Origin: Oscillospiraceae bacterium | GTDB taxonomy: Bacteria; Bacillota; Clostridia; Oscillospirales; Ruminococcaceae | Length of the DNA stretch: 64,000 nt | Reading direction: 5' to 3' | Assembly: GCA_017550285.1 (NCBI GenBank) | Contig: JAFZPP010000018.1 | Location: 1 to 64,000 of the forward strand | Shown: one piece after another, positions 13,500 to 22,285 of the stretch | Layout of the letters: every line of letters starts with the position of its first letter | How positions within the stretch are numbered: position 1 is the first letter of the stretch | Program-made: the position numbers and the translations under genes | The notes under the pieces: generated by a model | Databases searched by the model: none | Told to the model about the DNA's origin: nothing | Seen by the model: the letters and a program-made list of their open reading frames with translations, nothing else

Positions 13500-13633
13500 A
13501 ATTCCGGATTATAGGTGTGCGGGCCCTGTGCAGCTAAGCACCGTGAACCATGTCAGGCGGGGAACCGAGCAGCATTAAGCGGATCGCTGGGCGTGCCGCA
13601 GTCAGCCTGCACACCTATGCTCCGGAATTTTTT
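13500..13633 (+). ncRNA. ffs: Signal recognition particle RNA
   Basis: Contains the conserved SRP domain IV: TGTCAGG, a GGAA tetraloop closed by CGG/CCG, then AGCAGCA. Around it the arms pair outward (ATAGGTGTGC at 13511-13520 with GCACACCTAT at 13609-13618) and finish in a terminal stem AATTCCGGA / TCCGGAATT followed by a T-run that also works as terminator. The RNA binds Ffh and targets nascent membrane proteins to FtsY and SecYEG. Position ahead of dnaX is the usual Firmicutes arrangement. The mature 5' end is uncertain because transcription starts near 13460. Confidence 0.92.
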
Positions 13634-13664
13634 TGTCAGGCTGTCAGCCGGATCGGAGGCGCAT

Positions 13665-14597
13665 ATGGGCGACAGACTCCGAAAATATACAAAACAGCTC
13701 GGTAAGCTCGCATTTCAGGCAGGTCTGCCCGGCTTGCTCATCTATGGCATTCTGATCGGTTCCTTTGTCCTGCGCGGTACGCCGCACAATGACACGCTCA
13801 TGCCGCTGATGTACCTGCGGCTCCTGCTTGCCTGCTATCTGACCGCATATTTGGTCACCTGCGTGCTGCACTATAAGGAAATGATCCACGCTGTCCTGCG
13901 TTCGGATGAACAGCTGATCGGCAAAAATTTCGGCGGCTTCCGCAGACAGGACAAGCTGTTCTGCGCCGGTATGGAGGCATATGCTGCGGACCGTCCGCGC
14001 GAGGCACTTGAATATTTCCTCGCAGTGCAGGATGAATTTGAGCTGACCGTTTCCGAAACAGGTGTGCTTGCCTTTTATCTCGGGCGCTGTTATCAGATGC
14101 TCGACTGTCCCTCGAATGCAGTCACCTATTATCGGAAGGCACGCGAAAACGGCTTCTCCGAACCGTTTGCAAAACTCTTTGAAGCAAGAAGCTGCTCCGA
14201 ATGCGGCGACTTTTCAAACAGCCTTACCCTGTTTCAGGACCTGCTCGAACACGATCCGCCGAAGGAATTTTACTTCTTGTATACTGACATCGGCTATCTC
14301 TATATCAAGCAGAAGCAGCCGGAGCAGGCGGAGGAATGGTTCCGCAAATCCATAGATCAGAAACAGAATTATGCGTTTGCGCTCGGCGGCATGGCGATCG
14401 CCTCCCTGCAAAAGGGCGATTTTGCCGCGGCGCAGGATTATCACTATAAAGCGCTGGTCAACCGTCTGGACAATGCGGTCAGCTTCCGCAAATACTATGA
14501 GGAAACCAAGCGCCTGATGCTCGACGCGCATCCGGAATGGTCGGAGAAAACCGGCGCACATCCGGAACCGAAGAAAGCAGCAGAATCTGAAAGCTAA
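13665..14597 (+). CDS. Membrane-anchored TPR-repeat protein, 310 aa
   Basis: ATG 13665 has GGAGG four bases upstream; the open frame extends back into the SRP RNA and that part is rejected. Two membrane segments lie at residues about 22-40 and 48-68, followed by a cytoplasmic region of tetratricopeptide repeats (about 100-275), with typical ALEYFLAVQDEF, AVTYYRKARENGF, AEEWFRKSIDQ and AQDYHYKALVN helices. Such proteins are scaffolds for protein contacts; no partner is evident. It lies between the SRP RNA and dnaX, 16 bases ahead of the latter, and is probably transcribed with it. Specific function unknown. Confidence 0.85.
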   Translation: MGDRLRKYTKQLGKLAFQAGLPGLLIYGILIGSFVLRGTPHNDTLMPLMYLRLLLACYLTAYLVTCVLHYKEMIHAVLRSDEQLIGKNFGGFRRQDKLFCAGMEAYAADRPREALEYFLAVQDEFELTVSETGVLAFYLGRCYQMLDCPSNAVTYYRKARENGFSEPFAKLFEARSCSECGDFSNSLTLFQDLLEHDPPKEFYFLYTDIGYLYIKQKQPEQAEEWFRKSIDQKQNYAFALGGMAIASLQKGDFAAAQDYHYKALVNRLDNAVSFRKYYEETKRLMLDAHPEWSEKTGAHPEPKKAAESES

Positions 14598-14613
14598 AGG
14601 AGCGTGAGAGGCT

Positions 14614-16230
14614 TTGGCAGCATATGAGGCGCTCTACCGCAAATGGCGGCCGCAGACCTTCGAGGATATCGTTGCGCAGCCGCATATCACGCGCACGCTG
14701 AAAAATCAGATCATGCATGAGAAAACCGCCCATGCCTATCTGTTCACCGGATCGCGCGGCACCGGTAAGACAACCTGTGCGCGCATCTTTGCAAAGGCGG
14801 TCAACTGTCTCAATCCCAAGGACGGGAACCCCTGTCTCGAATGCGAAATCTGCCGCGATGCCGAAGCCGGTACGCTGACCGATATCATCGAGATCGACGG
14901 TGCCTCGAACAACGGTGTCGAGGAGGTTCGCAGCCTGCGCGAAAACGCAGTCTATCTGCCCGTCCGGTGCAAATATAAGGTCTACGTCATCGACGAGGTT
15001 CATATGATGTCGCCCGGCGCATTCAACGCCCTGCTGAAAATCATCGAGGAACCGCCTGAATACGTCAAATTCGTCTTCGCAACAACCGAGATTCACAAGG
15101 TTCCCGCAACCATTCTCTCGCGCTGTCAGCGATTCGATTTCCGCCGGATTCTGCCTGCCGATATCGCCGGAAGAATCCAGTATATTTCCGAGCATGAGTC
15201 ATTCGGCATCTCCGGCGCCGCTGCGCACCGCATTGCAATGCTTTCCGACGGCGGTATGCGTGATGCGCTGAGTCTGCTCGATCAGTGTGCCGGAATCTCT
15301 GATGATATCGACACGGCAACCGTCGAAGAAGCGGTCGGTGTCGCTGGCACGGAATCCGTTTATGTCATCCTGCGTGCCATTGCATCAAAAAATGCAGCAG
15401 ATGCGCTCGAACGGATTGATCTGCTCTATCAGCAGTCCAAGGATATGACACGCTTTGCGGACGAGATTTCGCAGCAGCTCCGCAGCATTATGCTGCTGAA
15501 AACTGCGCCGAAGGATCCTTCGTTGGTCGATGTCATGCCAGATGAGCTGGCACAGCTACAGGAGATTTCCGCGATGTATACGCTCCCTGCCGTGCTGGAG
15601 GCGCTCACTGCCGTCCGGCAGTGCTGCGACCGCATGACGCGCGCAGGCAACCGCCGCATGGAGCTTGAAATGACGCTGATCCGCCTCTGCACCGACTATC
15701 AGCAGCAGACCGGCGAGCTCAAAGCGCTCAATAACCGCATCGCTGCGCTTGAACAGCAGTTGCAGGCGCTCCGGCAGAACGGGATTCCGGCAGCCATGCC
15801 GCTCCCCCAGCCGCCGCCGAAAAAGCCTGCTGCATCAGGCAATATTCCGGCGCAGAATCTGCAAATGGAAGGCAAGCCCGATGCCAAACAGTTCCTGCCG
15901 CTGAAAAACTGGGCGGCGGTTCTGGAACGGTTCTACGATCTTGCTCCGACCATTGCCGGATTGCTCGAAAATTCCAATGCGTATACCTATGAGGAAAAAG
16001 GGCTTCTGCTGATCATGGTGCGCAATTCGCTCTTCAAGCGGCTGTTCCGTCAGCAGGATTCCGAAATGCTGCTGGATGCTGCGGAACAGGTGCTCGGCAA
16101 GCGCTATCAGCTTCGCTATAAGGCGATTGAGGGCGAATCCGAGCAGACCAATGCGCCTGCCGACATGCTCTTGCAGCGTGCCCGCGAACAGGGCATCCGC
16201 ACCGGCGAGCAGGAAAACAGCAGCGTTTAA
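14614..16230 (+). CDS. dnaX: DNA polymerase III subunits gamma/tau
   Basis: Clamp-loader ATPase of the replisome. The 538-residue protein has Walker A at residues 46-53 (GSRGTGKT), four zinc-binding Cys at 65, 74, 77 and 80, a DEVH Walker B near 127-130 and the SRC sensor motif near 169-171. The C-terminal third carries the Pro-rich linker and tau region that contacts the polymerase. The start is TTG 14614, with AAGGAG about 11 bases upstream, and the protein begins MAAYEALYRKWRP as in other DnaX proteins. No frameshift signal was sought in detail. It is followed by ybaB and recR, the standard Firmicutes order. Confidence 0.97.
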   Translation: MAAYEALYRKWRPQTFEDIVAQPHITRTLKNQIMHEKTAHAYLFTGSRGTGKTTCARIFAKAVNCLNPKDGNPCLECEICRDAEAGTLTDIIEIDGASNNGVEEVRSLRENAVYLPVRCKYKVYVIDEVHMMSPGAFNALLKIIEEPPEYVKFVFATTEIHKVPATILSRCQRFDFRRILPADIAGRIQYISEHESFGISGAAAHRIAMLSDGGMRDALSLLDQCAGISDDIDTATVEEAVGVAGTESVYVILRAIASKNAADALERIDLLYQQSKDMTRFADEISQQLRSIMLLKTAPKDPSLVDVMPDELAQLQEISAMYTLPAVLEALTAVRQCCDRMTRAGNRRMELEMTLIRLCTDYQQQTGELKALNNRIAALEQQLQALRQNGIPAAMPLPQPPPKKPAASGNIPAQNLQMEGKPDAKQFLPLKNWAAVLERFYDLAPTIAGLLENSNAYTYEEKGLLLIMVRNSLFKRLFRQQDSEMLLDAAEQVLGKRYQLRYKAIEGESEQTNAPADMLLQRAREQGIRTGEQENSSV

Positions 16231-16299
16231 TTTGCATGATATTGCTGCAATATGCGGCTTGTCAGATAGAAATTTTTGAAAAATGATAGGAGAATTCTT

Positions 16300-16647
16300 A
16301 TGAAATCCAGAGTACCGAAGCAGTTTCAGGGCGGCGGCCAGGACATGAACTCCATGATCCACCAGGCACGCAAAATGCAGGATCAGATCACTGCATTGCA
16401 GGAAGACATCGAACAGCGTACATTCACTGCAACCGCAGGCGGCGGCGCAGTCAACGTCACGCTGACCGGTAAAAAGACCCTCCAGTCCATTGAGCTGAAG
16501 AAGGAGGTCGTTGATCCGGAGGATATCGAAATGCTCCAGGACCTCATCATCAGCGCAGTCAACGAGGCTGTCAACAATATCGAGGAGACCACCGAGAACG
16601 AGATGAGCAAGATCACCGGCGGTGTCGCACTGCCCGGTCTGTTCTGA
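16300..16647 (+). CDS. YbaB/EbfC nucleoid-associated protein
   Basis: A 115-residue member of the YbaB/EbfC family, small DNA-binding dimers that affect nucleoid structure. The family pattern is clear: a helix MIHQARKMQDQITALQEDIEQ, strands with GGGAVNVTLTGKK, and a C-terminal helix LIISAVNEAVNN. The N-terminus has an unusual basic, Gly-rich leader (KSRVPKQFQGGGQ) before the helix. ATG 16300 is preceded by AGGAGA with good spacing; the earlier in-frame ATG at 16276 has none. It lies 69 bases after dnaX and 6 bases before recR. Confidence 0.95.
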   Translation: MKSRVPKQFQGGGQDMNSMIHQARKMQDQITALQEDIEQRTFTATAGGGAVNVTLTGKKTLQSIELKKEVVDPEDIEMLQDLIISAVNEAVNNIEETTENEMSKITGGVALPGLF

Positions 16648-16653
16648 TTTCCC

Positions 16654-17256
16654 ATGGAGGATTTCAGCGCACTGCCGCTTGTTGTCTTAGCTGAAAAATT
16701 CGCAGCGCTGCCCGGTATCGGAATGAAAACCGCGCAGCGCCTTGCATATGCGGTCATGGAAATGCCCGAGGAGGAAGCCGCTGCATTCGCAGAGGCAATC
16801 CTCAACGCAAAGCATCAGATTCATGACTGCCCCGTCTGTCAGAATCTCACCGAGCAGCCGGTTTGCAGCATCTGCGACAATCCCAAGCGCGACCGCACGA
16901 CAATCTGTGTCGTGGAGGGTCCGAAGGATGTCGCTGCAATCGAACGCACCCATGAGTATCACGGGCTGTATCATGTGCTGCACGGGCTGATCTCACCGCT
17001 CGACGGCATCGGCGCGGAACAGCTGCGCGTCGCCGAGCTGCTGAAACGGATTCAGGCGGGCGGCATCGAAGAGCTGATTATGGCAACAAATCCGAGCGTC
17101 GAGGGCGAGGCAACCGCGATGTACCTTTCGCGTCTCTGCAAGCCGCTCGGCGTCCGCGTCACAAGGCTCGCATTCGGTCTTCCGGTCGGCGGCGTCATTG
17201 AGTATACGGATGAGGTCACCCTCTACCGCGCCCTCTCCAACCGCAGCGAAATGTAG
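16654..17256 (+). CDS. recR: Recombination mediator RecR
   Basis: A 200-residue RecR. Order: helix-hairpin-helix (LPGIGMKTAQRLAY, residues about 19-32), a C4 zinc finger (CPVC at about 57-60, CSIC at about 69-72), then the Toprim domain (VVEGPKDVAAIE onward, including ATNPSVEGEAT). It forms a ring that works with RecO/RecF to load RecA on gaps. Its start is only 6 bases after the ybaB stop and lacks a strong Shine-Dalgarno, so translation is probably coupled. Its stop codon overlaps the hairpin element at 17256-17287. Confidence 0.97.
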   Translation: MEDFSALPLVVLAEKFAALPGIGMKTAQRLAYAVMEMPEEEAAAFAEAILNAKHQIHDCPVCQNLTEQPVCSICDNPKRDRTTICVVEGPKDVAAIERTHEYHGLYHVLHGLISPLDGIGAEQLRVAELLKRIQAGGIEELIMATNPSVEGEATAMYLSRLCKPLGVRVTRLAFGLPVGGVIEYTDEVTLYRALSNRSEM

Positions 17257-17287
17257 CGGGCAGTGCCCGCCTCCATTGATCTAAAGC
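17256..17287. repeat. Hairpin-plus-16-mer element, copy 1
   Basis: A 7-bp inverted repeat around one base (GCGGGCA/TGCCCGC), one spacer base, then TCCATTGATCTAAAGC. The same architecture and the same 16-mer occur at 27034-27065. Here the 16-mer is also inside a second stem (CGCCTCC with GGAGGCG). It starts at the last base of the recR stop codon. Role unknown. Confidence 0.8.
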
Positions 17288-17382
17288 TGTCCGGAGGCGT
17301 TGTGCGTATCTTTTAGTATACTTGTTTCCGGCAGCGGGGCTCCGCGCCGGACATGACGGCGAAGCTAACATAATAATAATTT

Positions 17383-17420
17383 GAGCGCTTGACCCCGTTC
17401 TGAAAAGGAGCCAAGCGCTC
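17383..17420 (+). terminator. Putative terminator between recR and HAD gene
   Basis: Stem GAGCGCTTG / CAAGCGCTC with a 20-nt loop, followed by ATGTTTTAT. The T-run is imperfect on both strands, so this is a moderate candidate; it lies about 40 bases ahead of the HAD gene start. Confidence 0.45.
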
Positions 17421-17459
17421 ATGTTTTATGCAAAGTGATCGAATATACGGGGGATGAAA

Positions 17460-18131
17460 ATGCAATACAAAAGCATCATATTTGATATGGACGGCACGCT
17501 GCTCGATTCTATGGGCATGTGGCAGCAGCTCGACCGCAGATTCCTGCGCGAAAACGGCATCGAGCCGCCGGACGATATCTCTGAGATCGTCAAGAAAATG
17601 ACCGTTGATACGTCCTCGGCATATTTCGTCGAGCGTTTCCGGCTGCCGATGACGCCGGAGCAGGTCAAAGAACGCATCGAGCAGCTCGCAGCCGAAGCCT
17701 ATCAGGAAAAGCTGCCGCTGAAAACAGGTGCAAAGGAATTCATCGAAGCTGCCGCGCTGCATAAAATCCCCTGCGCGATTGCCAGCGTAACCTATCCTGC
17801 ACTGCTCGATGCCGCGCTGAAACGGCTCGGCATCCGGCAGTATTTCCGCTGCATCCTGACGCCGGATTCCGGCACCGAAGGAAAGCATGCGCCGGATATC
17901 TACTTCGAGACCGCAAAACTGCTCGGTACAGCCCCTGCGGAAACCGTTGTGATTGAGGACGCGCTCTATGCCGCAGAGACCGCTGCTGCCGCCGGATTCT
18001 GCACAATCGGCTTCCGCGATGCATCGGCACAGGCAGACTGGGCAGCACTCAGTGCCGTATGCAGCCGGACGGTCGGGAGCTGGTCAGAGCTCAACAATCC
18101 TGCTTTCTTCGCTGCATTCCGGACAGTATAA
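17460..18131 (+). CDS. HAD-superfamily hydrolase (beta-phosphoglucomutase-like)
   Basis: A 223-residue HAD subfamily I enzyme. Motif I is FDMDGTLLDS (residues about 8-17, the first Asp being the nucleophile), motif II lies in CAIASVTYP, motif III is a Lys in the GTEGKHAPDIYF segment, and motif IV is VIEDALYAAETAAAAG. A helical cap domain lies between motifs I and II. Such proteins dephosphorylate sugar phosphates or isomerise them; the substrate cannot be read from sequence. I prefer ATG 17460 because CGGGGG is too close to the ATG at 17454. A bidirectional terminator (18134-18172) separates it from the convergent pectinesterase. Confidence 0.88.
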   Translation: MQYKSIIFDMDGTLLDSMGMWQQLDRRFLRENGIEPPDDISEIVKKMTVDTSSAYFVERFRLPMTPEQVKERIEQLAAEAYQEKLPLKTGAKEFIEAAALHKIPCAIASVTYPALLDAALKRLGIRQYFRCILTPDSGTEGKHAPDIYFETAKLLGTAPAETVVIEDALYAAETAAAAGFCTIGFRDASAQADWAALSAVCSRTVGSWSELNNPAFFAAFRTV

Positions 18132-18133
18132 TC

Positions 18134-18172
18134 ATCCGCGGAATACAGACTGCTGCGCTGTATTCCGCGGAT
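18134..18172. terminator. Bidirectional terminator
   Basis: Perfect 15-bp stem ATCCGCGGAATACAG / CTGTATTCCGCGGAT with a 9-nt loop, T-run on the plus side. It sits between the convergent HAD and pectinesterase genes. Confidence 0.9.
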
Positions 18173-18177
18173 TTTCG

Positions 18178-20592
18178 TTAATCCTCAAACAGATTGATTT
18201 TCGCAATATGCTGCAAAATGCGGATCGTATCATTGCCGGTCAGCTCGCCGTCACCGTCGCATTCGGCATTCGCCTTGCCGGACGCGCTGAGCTCGGCACC
18301 GGCATCCTCCGCGACAAACCGCGCCAGCAGAACCGCATCCGAAACGTCCACAGTACCGCTGCAATTCACATCGCCGGTCTTGGTTTTCTGACCCGTCTGC
18401 GAAGAAACTGCTGTCGTTTCTGCTGTCGTTTCCTCCGTGGTTACGGTGGTTTCTTCGGTTGTGGTAGTCGTTGTTGTAATTTCGGTGGTTGTCGTTGCAG
18501 TAGTCGTTGTGGTGGTCTCCTCGGGCTTCGGAATCGCAAATGCGACATAATTGACACAGTTGGAAGCCGTACCGTTCGAGCCGAGCGTCAGCTTTTCGCC
18601 GGCATCCAGATTCTTCGTATAGCAGACAAAATGCTCTCCGTTGCTGCTGTCTACGGTCATTGCGGACTGCTGCCAGCCGCTGAGCCATGCCGGAGCCGGA
18701 TTCACGCGCGCATCCAGCGCAACCGCGACCGTCACCGGCTTTGCAGCAGTAATCTCCGCCAGATCGGTATTCACTGCCTTGGCATCACAGGCGGTACGGA
18801 TCAGCTCCGCGCCGGACATTTCCGCCGGAAGATTGTTGATCTGGTATGCGCGGTCACCGAACAGCGCAATGCCGTTCTGCACAGGATACACAAGCGCCCA
18901 GCTCGTGATATGCTCCTTGTCCAGCACCGTCATCGTGCGGATCAGCTCGCCCTTCAGCGGACGGTCCACGACCTCCAGCTCCCACTGCTGACCGGCTTCG
19001 CCGTTGTTTTCCCATTGCAGAATATTCGCGCCTGCGTCATTTTTGTCGCCGTCCACCGCGATGCAGCCCTTGTCGCCCGTCACCTTGGTACGCAGCTCAT
19101 AGATGCCGTCGCCCGCGGTATAAAATGCAATCAGATCAGCAGATGCATCCTTGCGGATTGAGATATTTGCGCCGTTTTCGCTGCTGCCGCCGTCCACATC
19201 AAGCAGATAATAGCTCTCGTTGAAATAATCGCCCTCAACCGTATCGGCATAAAGCATATAATAGCCGTTGACCGCCTCCGGCACCCAGACCAGCGCATTT
19301 TCCTTACCGGTCTGAACGAGATTTGCGCCGTCCTTCACCGCGCCTTCGGTACCGAGATACAGACCGCTGCCCACATTCCGGATATAATACGCATTCGCAG
19401 CGTCGATTTTGGCTGCCTTGCGCTCGACCGTGCCGTTATAGTTCATATAATAGGGCGTCCAGCCGCTGAGATACTGCTCCCGCGTGGCATTGCAGGACGA
19501 AAGCACCGTGCCGCGGACTCTGCCGCCGGTATTGACATTGCCGCCGTTCATCGTCTTCGTATTGTATTCGCGGAAGGTCGCCTGTTCCGGTCCGACGCCG
19601 CTCATGCTCGTCCAGCCTGCCGATGAGATAATACTCTCATATTGCAGCTTCGTGTTATAGAAAAGGACATGCGCCGTATCCTTCCACGGTCTGCCGAAGC
19701 AGCCGGAGCCGACCTTCATCCCTGCCGCCGCTGTGACATTGCATTCCCAGAAGAGATAGCCGTTTGTCTGCTGGCGTGCTGCGGTGATATAGCCGCCGAC
19801 CGCATTGTCGGAATAGCCGCCGAAGCAGAGTTCGCAGGCATCAAAGACCACATCGCCGCTGCCGAAGATATAGTCTGTATTGCCCTGAATTCTGCACTCC
19901 TTGAAATATGCGCGCGACGCTGTATAAAGCGTATCCTGACTGCTCAGGAACTGACACTTGTAGAATTCACAGTTATCTGCCTCGACGCACAGTGCCGCGG
20001 CACGCTCCGTCGCGGATTTCGCCTTGACATCCAGACCGTTCCGGCGCTGCACCGTCAGTGTTTCGCCGGTCGGTTCGACGCCGTCCGCAAGCTCCTCATT
20101 CGTCATATACCGATTGAAGCTGTTTTCAAAGGTAATATTCTCCGCACGGAAGTTCTTTGCGCCGCTTTGCAGACGCACCGCCGTTCCCCAGCGCGACGCG
20201 ATATGCTTGCCGCTCTTTGCAGCCGCCTTCTGCGCACTGTAATAGCCGTTGTCATCTGCGGAATAATACTTGTAGCCGATGCCGTAATACCATGTCAGCA
20301 GAACCTCTCCGCCGGACGGATTGCTGTTTGTAAAGGTCAGATACGGCGTATTGATCAGCAGCTGCTCGCGGTATGTTCCCGGCTCAATCGCAATCGTCAC
20401 GCGGCTGCCCTCGCTGGACGGATTCAGCTTCGCTGCTGCACTGACCGCTTCTCCGACGGTTTTATAGGTACCGTTTTTGCCGACAGTCAGTGTTGCGGCA
20501 GCCTGTGCAGGCATCGCCGGTACCGCCGCCGAAAGCAGCACCGCCGCGGTACAGAACGCTGCAAGCCTGCCTTTGTTTTTTCGTTGATTCAT
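18178..20592 (-). CDS. Dockerin-containing pectin methylesterase (CE8)
   Basis: Secreted enzyme of 804 residues that removes methyl esters from pectin. Signal peptide 1-31; CE8 beta-helix about 34-380 with Gln219-Asp220 (QDTLYT), nucleophile Asp240 (NTDYIFG) and Arg301 (GRPW). Residues about 395-545 form a ricin-like beta-trefoil (SGLYLGTEG, QQWELE), and about 548-688 an uncharacterised module also found in the pectate lyase at 27152. A Thr-rich linker (691-735) leads to a type I dockerin (738-800) with duplicated calcium loops (GDVNCSGTVDVSD; DGDGELTGND), so it should attach to a scaffoldin cohesin. ATG 20592 follows GGGAGGA; the longer frame upstream crosses the promoter and is rejected. 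Confidence 0.93.
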   Translation of the reverse strand: MNQRKNKGRLAAFCTAAVLLSAAVPAMPAQAAATLTVGKNGTYKTVGEAVSAAAKLNPSSEGSRVTIAIEPGTYREQLLINTPYLTFTNSNPSGGEVLLTWYYGIGYKYYSADDNGYYSAQKAAAKSGKHIASRWGTAVRLQSGAKNFRAENITFENSFNRYMTNEELADGVEPTGETLTVQRRNGLDVKAKSATERAAALCVEADNCEFYKCQFLSSQDTLYTASRAYFKECRIQGNTDYIFGSGDVVFDACELCFGGYSDNAVGGYITAARQQTNGYLFWECNVTAAAGMKVGSGCFGRPWKDTAHVLFYNTKLQYESIISSAGWTSMSGVGPEQATFREYNTKTMNGGNVNTGGRVRGTVLSSCNATREQYLSGWTPYYMNYNGTVERKAAKIDAANAYYIRNVGSGLYLGTEGAVKDGANLVQTGKENALVWVPEAVNGYYMLYADTVEGDYFNESYYLLDVDGGSSENGANISIRKDASADLIAFYTAGDGIYELRTKVTGDKGCIAVDGDKNDAGANILQWENNGEAGQQWELEVVDRPLKGELIRTMTVLDKEHITSWALVYPVQNGIALFGDRAYQINNLPAEMSGAELIRTACDAKAVNTDLAEITAAKPVTVAVALDARVNPAPAWLSGWQQSAMTVDSSNGEHFVCYTKNLDAGEKLTLGSNGTASNCVNYVAFAIPKPEETTTTTTATTTTEITTTTTTTEETTVTTEETTAETTAVSSQTGQKTKTGDVNCSGTVDVSDAVLLARFVAEDAGAELSASGKANAECDGDGELTGNDTIRILQHIAKINLFED

Positions 20593-20661
20593 ACAGAATC
20601 CTCCCTTTTTCCATTTCCCGGATTCAATCTGAATAATACTGCGCCCCCACGCATTATCCTC

Positions 20662-20690
20662 ATTATACCATAGCATACGAAACTTGTCTA
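20662..20690 (-). promoter_or_regulatory. Pectinesterase promoter
   Basis: Minus strand TAGACA, 17-bp spacer, TATAAT, giving a leader of about 60 nt before the start at 20592. Confidence 0.8.
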
Positions 20691-20783
20691 GTTTGATTTT
20701 CACATTTTTATGCAGGATTGTCACCGCTTGTCCGTACAGAATCTACGTTGTTTTTCGGGATGCAAATTTTTTTGAAAAAGGTC

Positions 20784-20812
20784 TTGACATTCCCGTCCGG
20801 ATGTGGTATAAT
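20784..20812 (+). promoter_or_regulatory. tRNA-Arg promoter
   Basis: TTGACA, 17-bp spacer, TATAAT: exact consensus, about 30 bases ahead of the mature tRNA. Confidence 0.9.
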
Positions 20813-20841
20813 ATCAGAGTTGACGGTTCAGACCGCAATAT

Positions 20842-20915
20842 GCGCCGGTAGCTCAGCTGGATAGAGTAACTGGCTACGAACCAGTAGGTCGGGGGTTCGA
20901 ATCCCTTCCGGCGCA
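20842..20915 (+). tRNA. tRNA-Arg(ACG)
   Basis: Cloverleaf with acceptor GCGCCGG / CCGGCGC, anticodon stem ACTGG / CCAGT around CTACGAA (anticodon ACG, A34 normally deaminated to inosine to read CGN), T-arm GGGGGTTCGAATCCC and discriminator A. CCA is not encoded. It has its own promoter and terminator. Confidence 0.96.
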
Positions 20916-20920
20916 TTCTG

Positions 20921-20951
20921 AAACCCACTCCTGACGGAGTGGGTTTTCTTT
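20921..20951 (+). terminator. tRNA-Arg terminator
   Basis: Perfect 11-bp stem AAACCCACTCC / GGAGTGGGTTT with a TGAC loop, followed by a T-rich run. Confidence 0.92.
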
Positions 20952-20980
20952 ATTTTTATCATACGGAGCGTGACGCATTC

Positions 20981-21934
20981 ATGCAATGCAAAAAGCATCT
21001 GCCGCTGCTGCTGACCCTGCTGCTGATCGGCGGCATGACCGCGGCGGCGGAATACCTGCATAACCGCGAAATCATCTTTCCGGAAATCGCTGCAATCGCG
21101 GCGGGCGCCCTGCTGACGCCGAAGCGCGCATGGAACACCGATTCCAAACGCATTTTCCTGTCAATCTCCGTCTGTGCGGTACTCGGCGTACTGATCAGCC
21201 GGCTCTGCCCCTTCGGAACCGCGCCGCAGATGTGCCTTGCGTTTCTCATTGCACAGCTGCTGTTTTTCTACTCGCGCACAACCTTTGCACCGATGATCTC
21301 CGCGATTGTTCTGCCGGTGCTGCTGCATACCGAATCACCGGTTTATATCGCTGCTGCAATGATTTTGACAGCACTGATTCTGCTCTGCCGGAAGCTGCTC
21401 ATCCGGCTGCATATTCTCAGCGATACACCTTTTGAAAAGCTGCCGGTGCCGGATCAGAACGCCTACCGGAATCTGCTGCGCGGCACTGTGATCGGCTGCG
21501 GCTGGATTCTGCTCTCGCAGACAATGCACCTGCCCTTTCTTGCTGCGCCGCCGCTGCTCGTGGCGTTCACCGAATTCCGCAAGCCCGATGCCGTTTCGCG
21601 CAGAGAACCGCTGCGCGTCATTCTGCTGCTGACGGCATGTGCCGCATCCGGCGCGCTGCTGCGAATCCTGCTCTGCGTCCGGCTCGGTGCACCGCTCTGG
21701 CTTTCCGCAATGCTGACGATGCTCGCGGTTTATGCGCTGATGCAGGGATTCCGTCTGACAATTCCGCCTGCCGCGGCAATCGCTGTTCTCTCTGATCTCG
21801 TTCCGCAGGAGGCACTGCCGCATTTTCCGGCACAGATCGCCTGCGGCATTGCAGGACTTGTTCTGCTGTCCTTCGCATTCCGGCGCAATGACAGTACAAG
21901 ACCTGTACCGCTGCATCATCAGACTGCTTCATAA
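20981..21934 (+). CDS. Hypothetical polytopic membrane protein, 317 aa
   Basis: ATG 20981 lies about 10 bases after CGGAGCG; the upstream in-frame start is within the tRNA terminator. The protein is almost entirely hydrophobic with about ten membrane segments, beginning HLPLLLTLLLIGGM and including TPKRAWNTDSKR as a short basic loop. A second similar half may begin near residue 160 (RNLLRGTVIGCGWILL). No transporter signature is evident; it loosely resembles HPP or FUSC-type small-molecule membrane proteins, but I cannot assign it. The 287 bases after it, up to the next promoter, show no gene. Confidence 0.8.
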   Translation: MQCKKHLPLLLTLLLIGGMTAAAEYLHNREIIFPEIAAIAAGALLTPKRAWNTDSKRIFLSISVCAVLGVLISRLCPFGTAPQMCLAFLIAQLLFFYSRTTFAPMISAIVLPVLLHTESPVYIAAAMILTALILLCRKLLIRLHILSDTPFEKLPVPDQNAYRNLLRGTVIGCGWILLSQTMHLPFLAAPPLLVAFTEFRKPDAVSRREPLRVILLLTACAASGALLRILLCVRLGAPLWLSAMLTMLAVYALMQGFRLTIPPAAAIAVLSDLVPQEALPHFPAQIACGIAGLVLLSFAFRRNDSTRPVPLHHQTAS

Positions 21935-22221
21935 TCCCCAGATGTACATATCCGTTCCGACGAGAATTGCCCCGTTATTTCACGGTGTATCTTCCCCGCG
22001 TCGTGTGCGGCTCCATTTTGCTTCGCCTTTCTTTCGGTAATGATGCTTGACAGTTCGCTGCTCAGTTCAATCGGGGCGGCTCTCCGCCGCCACCCGAATC
22101 GGCGCAGCCCTCTCCTGCATCACAATCGTATGCCTGACCATGTACCGCAGACGAGTATGATCGCATGTTTTTATGGTTCTCACTTCGGTGCAGAAGCGAA
22201 ATCACGCACTGCGCGGGCAGG

Positions 22222-22251
22222 TTGACTTTTGGTTTTGGGCTGTGCTATAAT
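22222..22251 (+). promoter_or_regulatory. Subtilase promoter
   Basis: TTGACT, 18-bp spacer, TATAAT, about 35 bases ahead of ATG 22286. Confidence 0.75.
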
Positions 22252-22285
22252 GAGGCTAATGAACCAAGTCTCCGGAGGGATACCT

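Noticed and set aside
19642-20673. 343-codon plus-strand frame opposite the pectinesterase
   Set aside because: Shadow of a protein with clear CE8 and dockerin domains.
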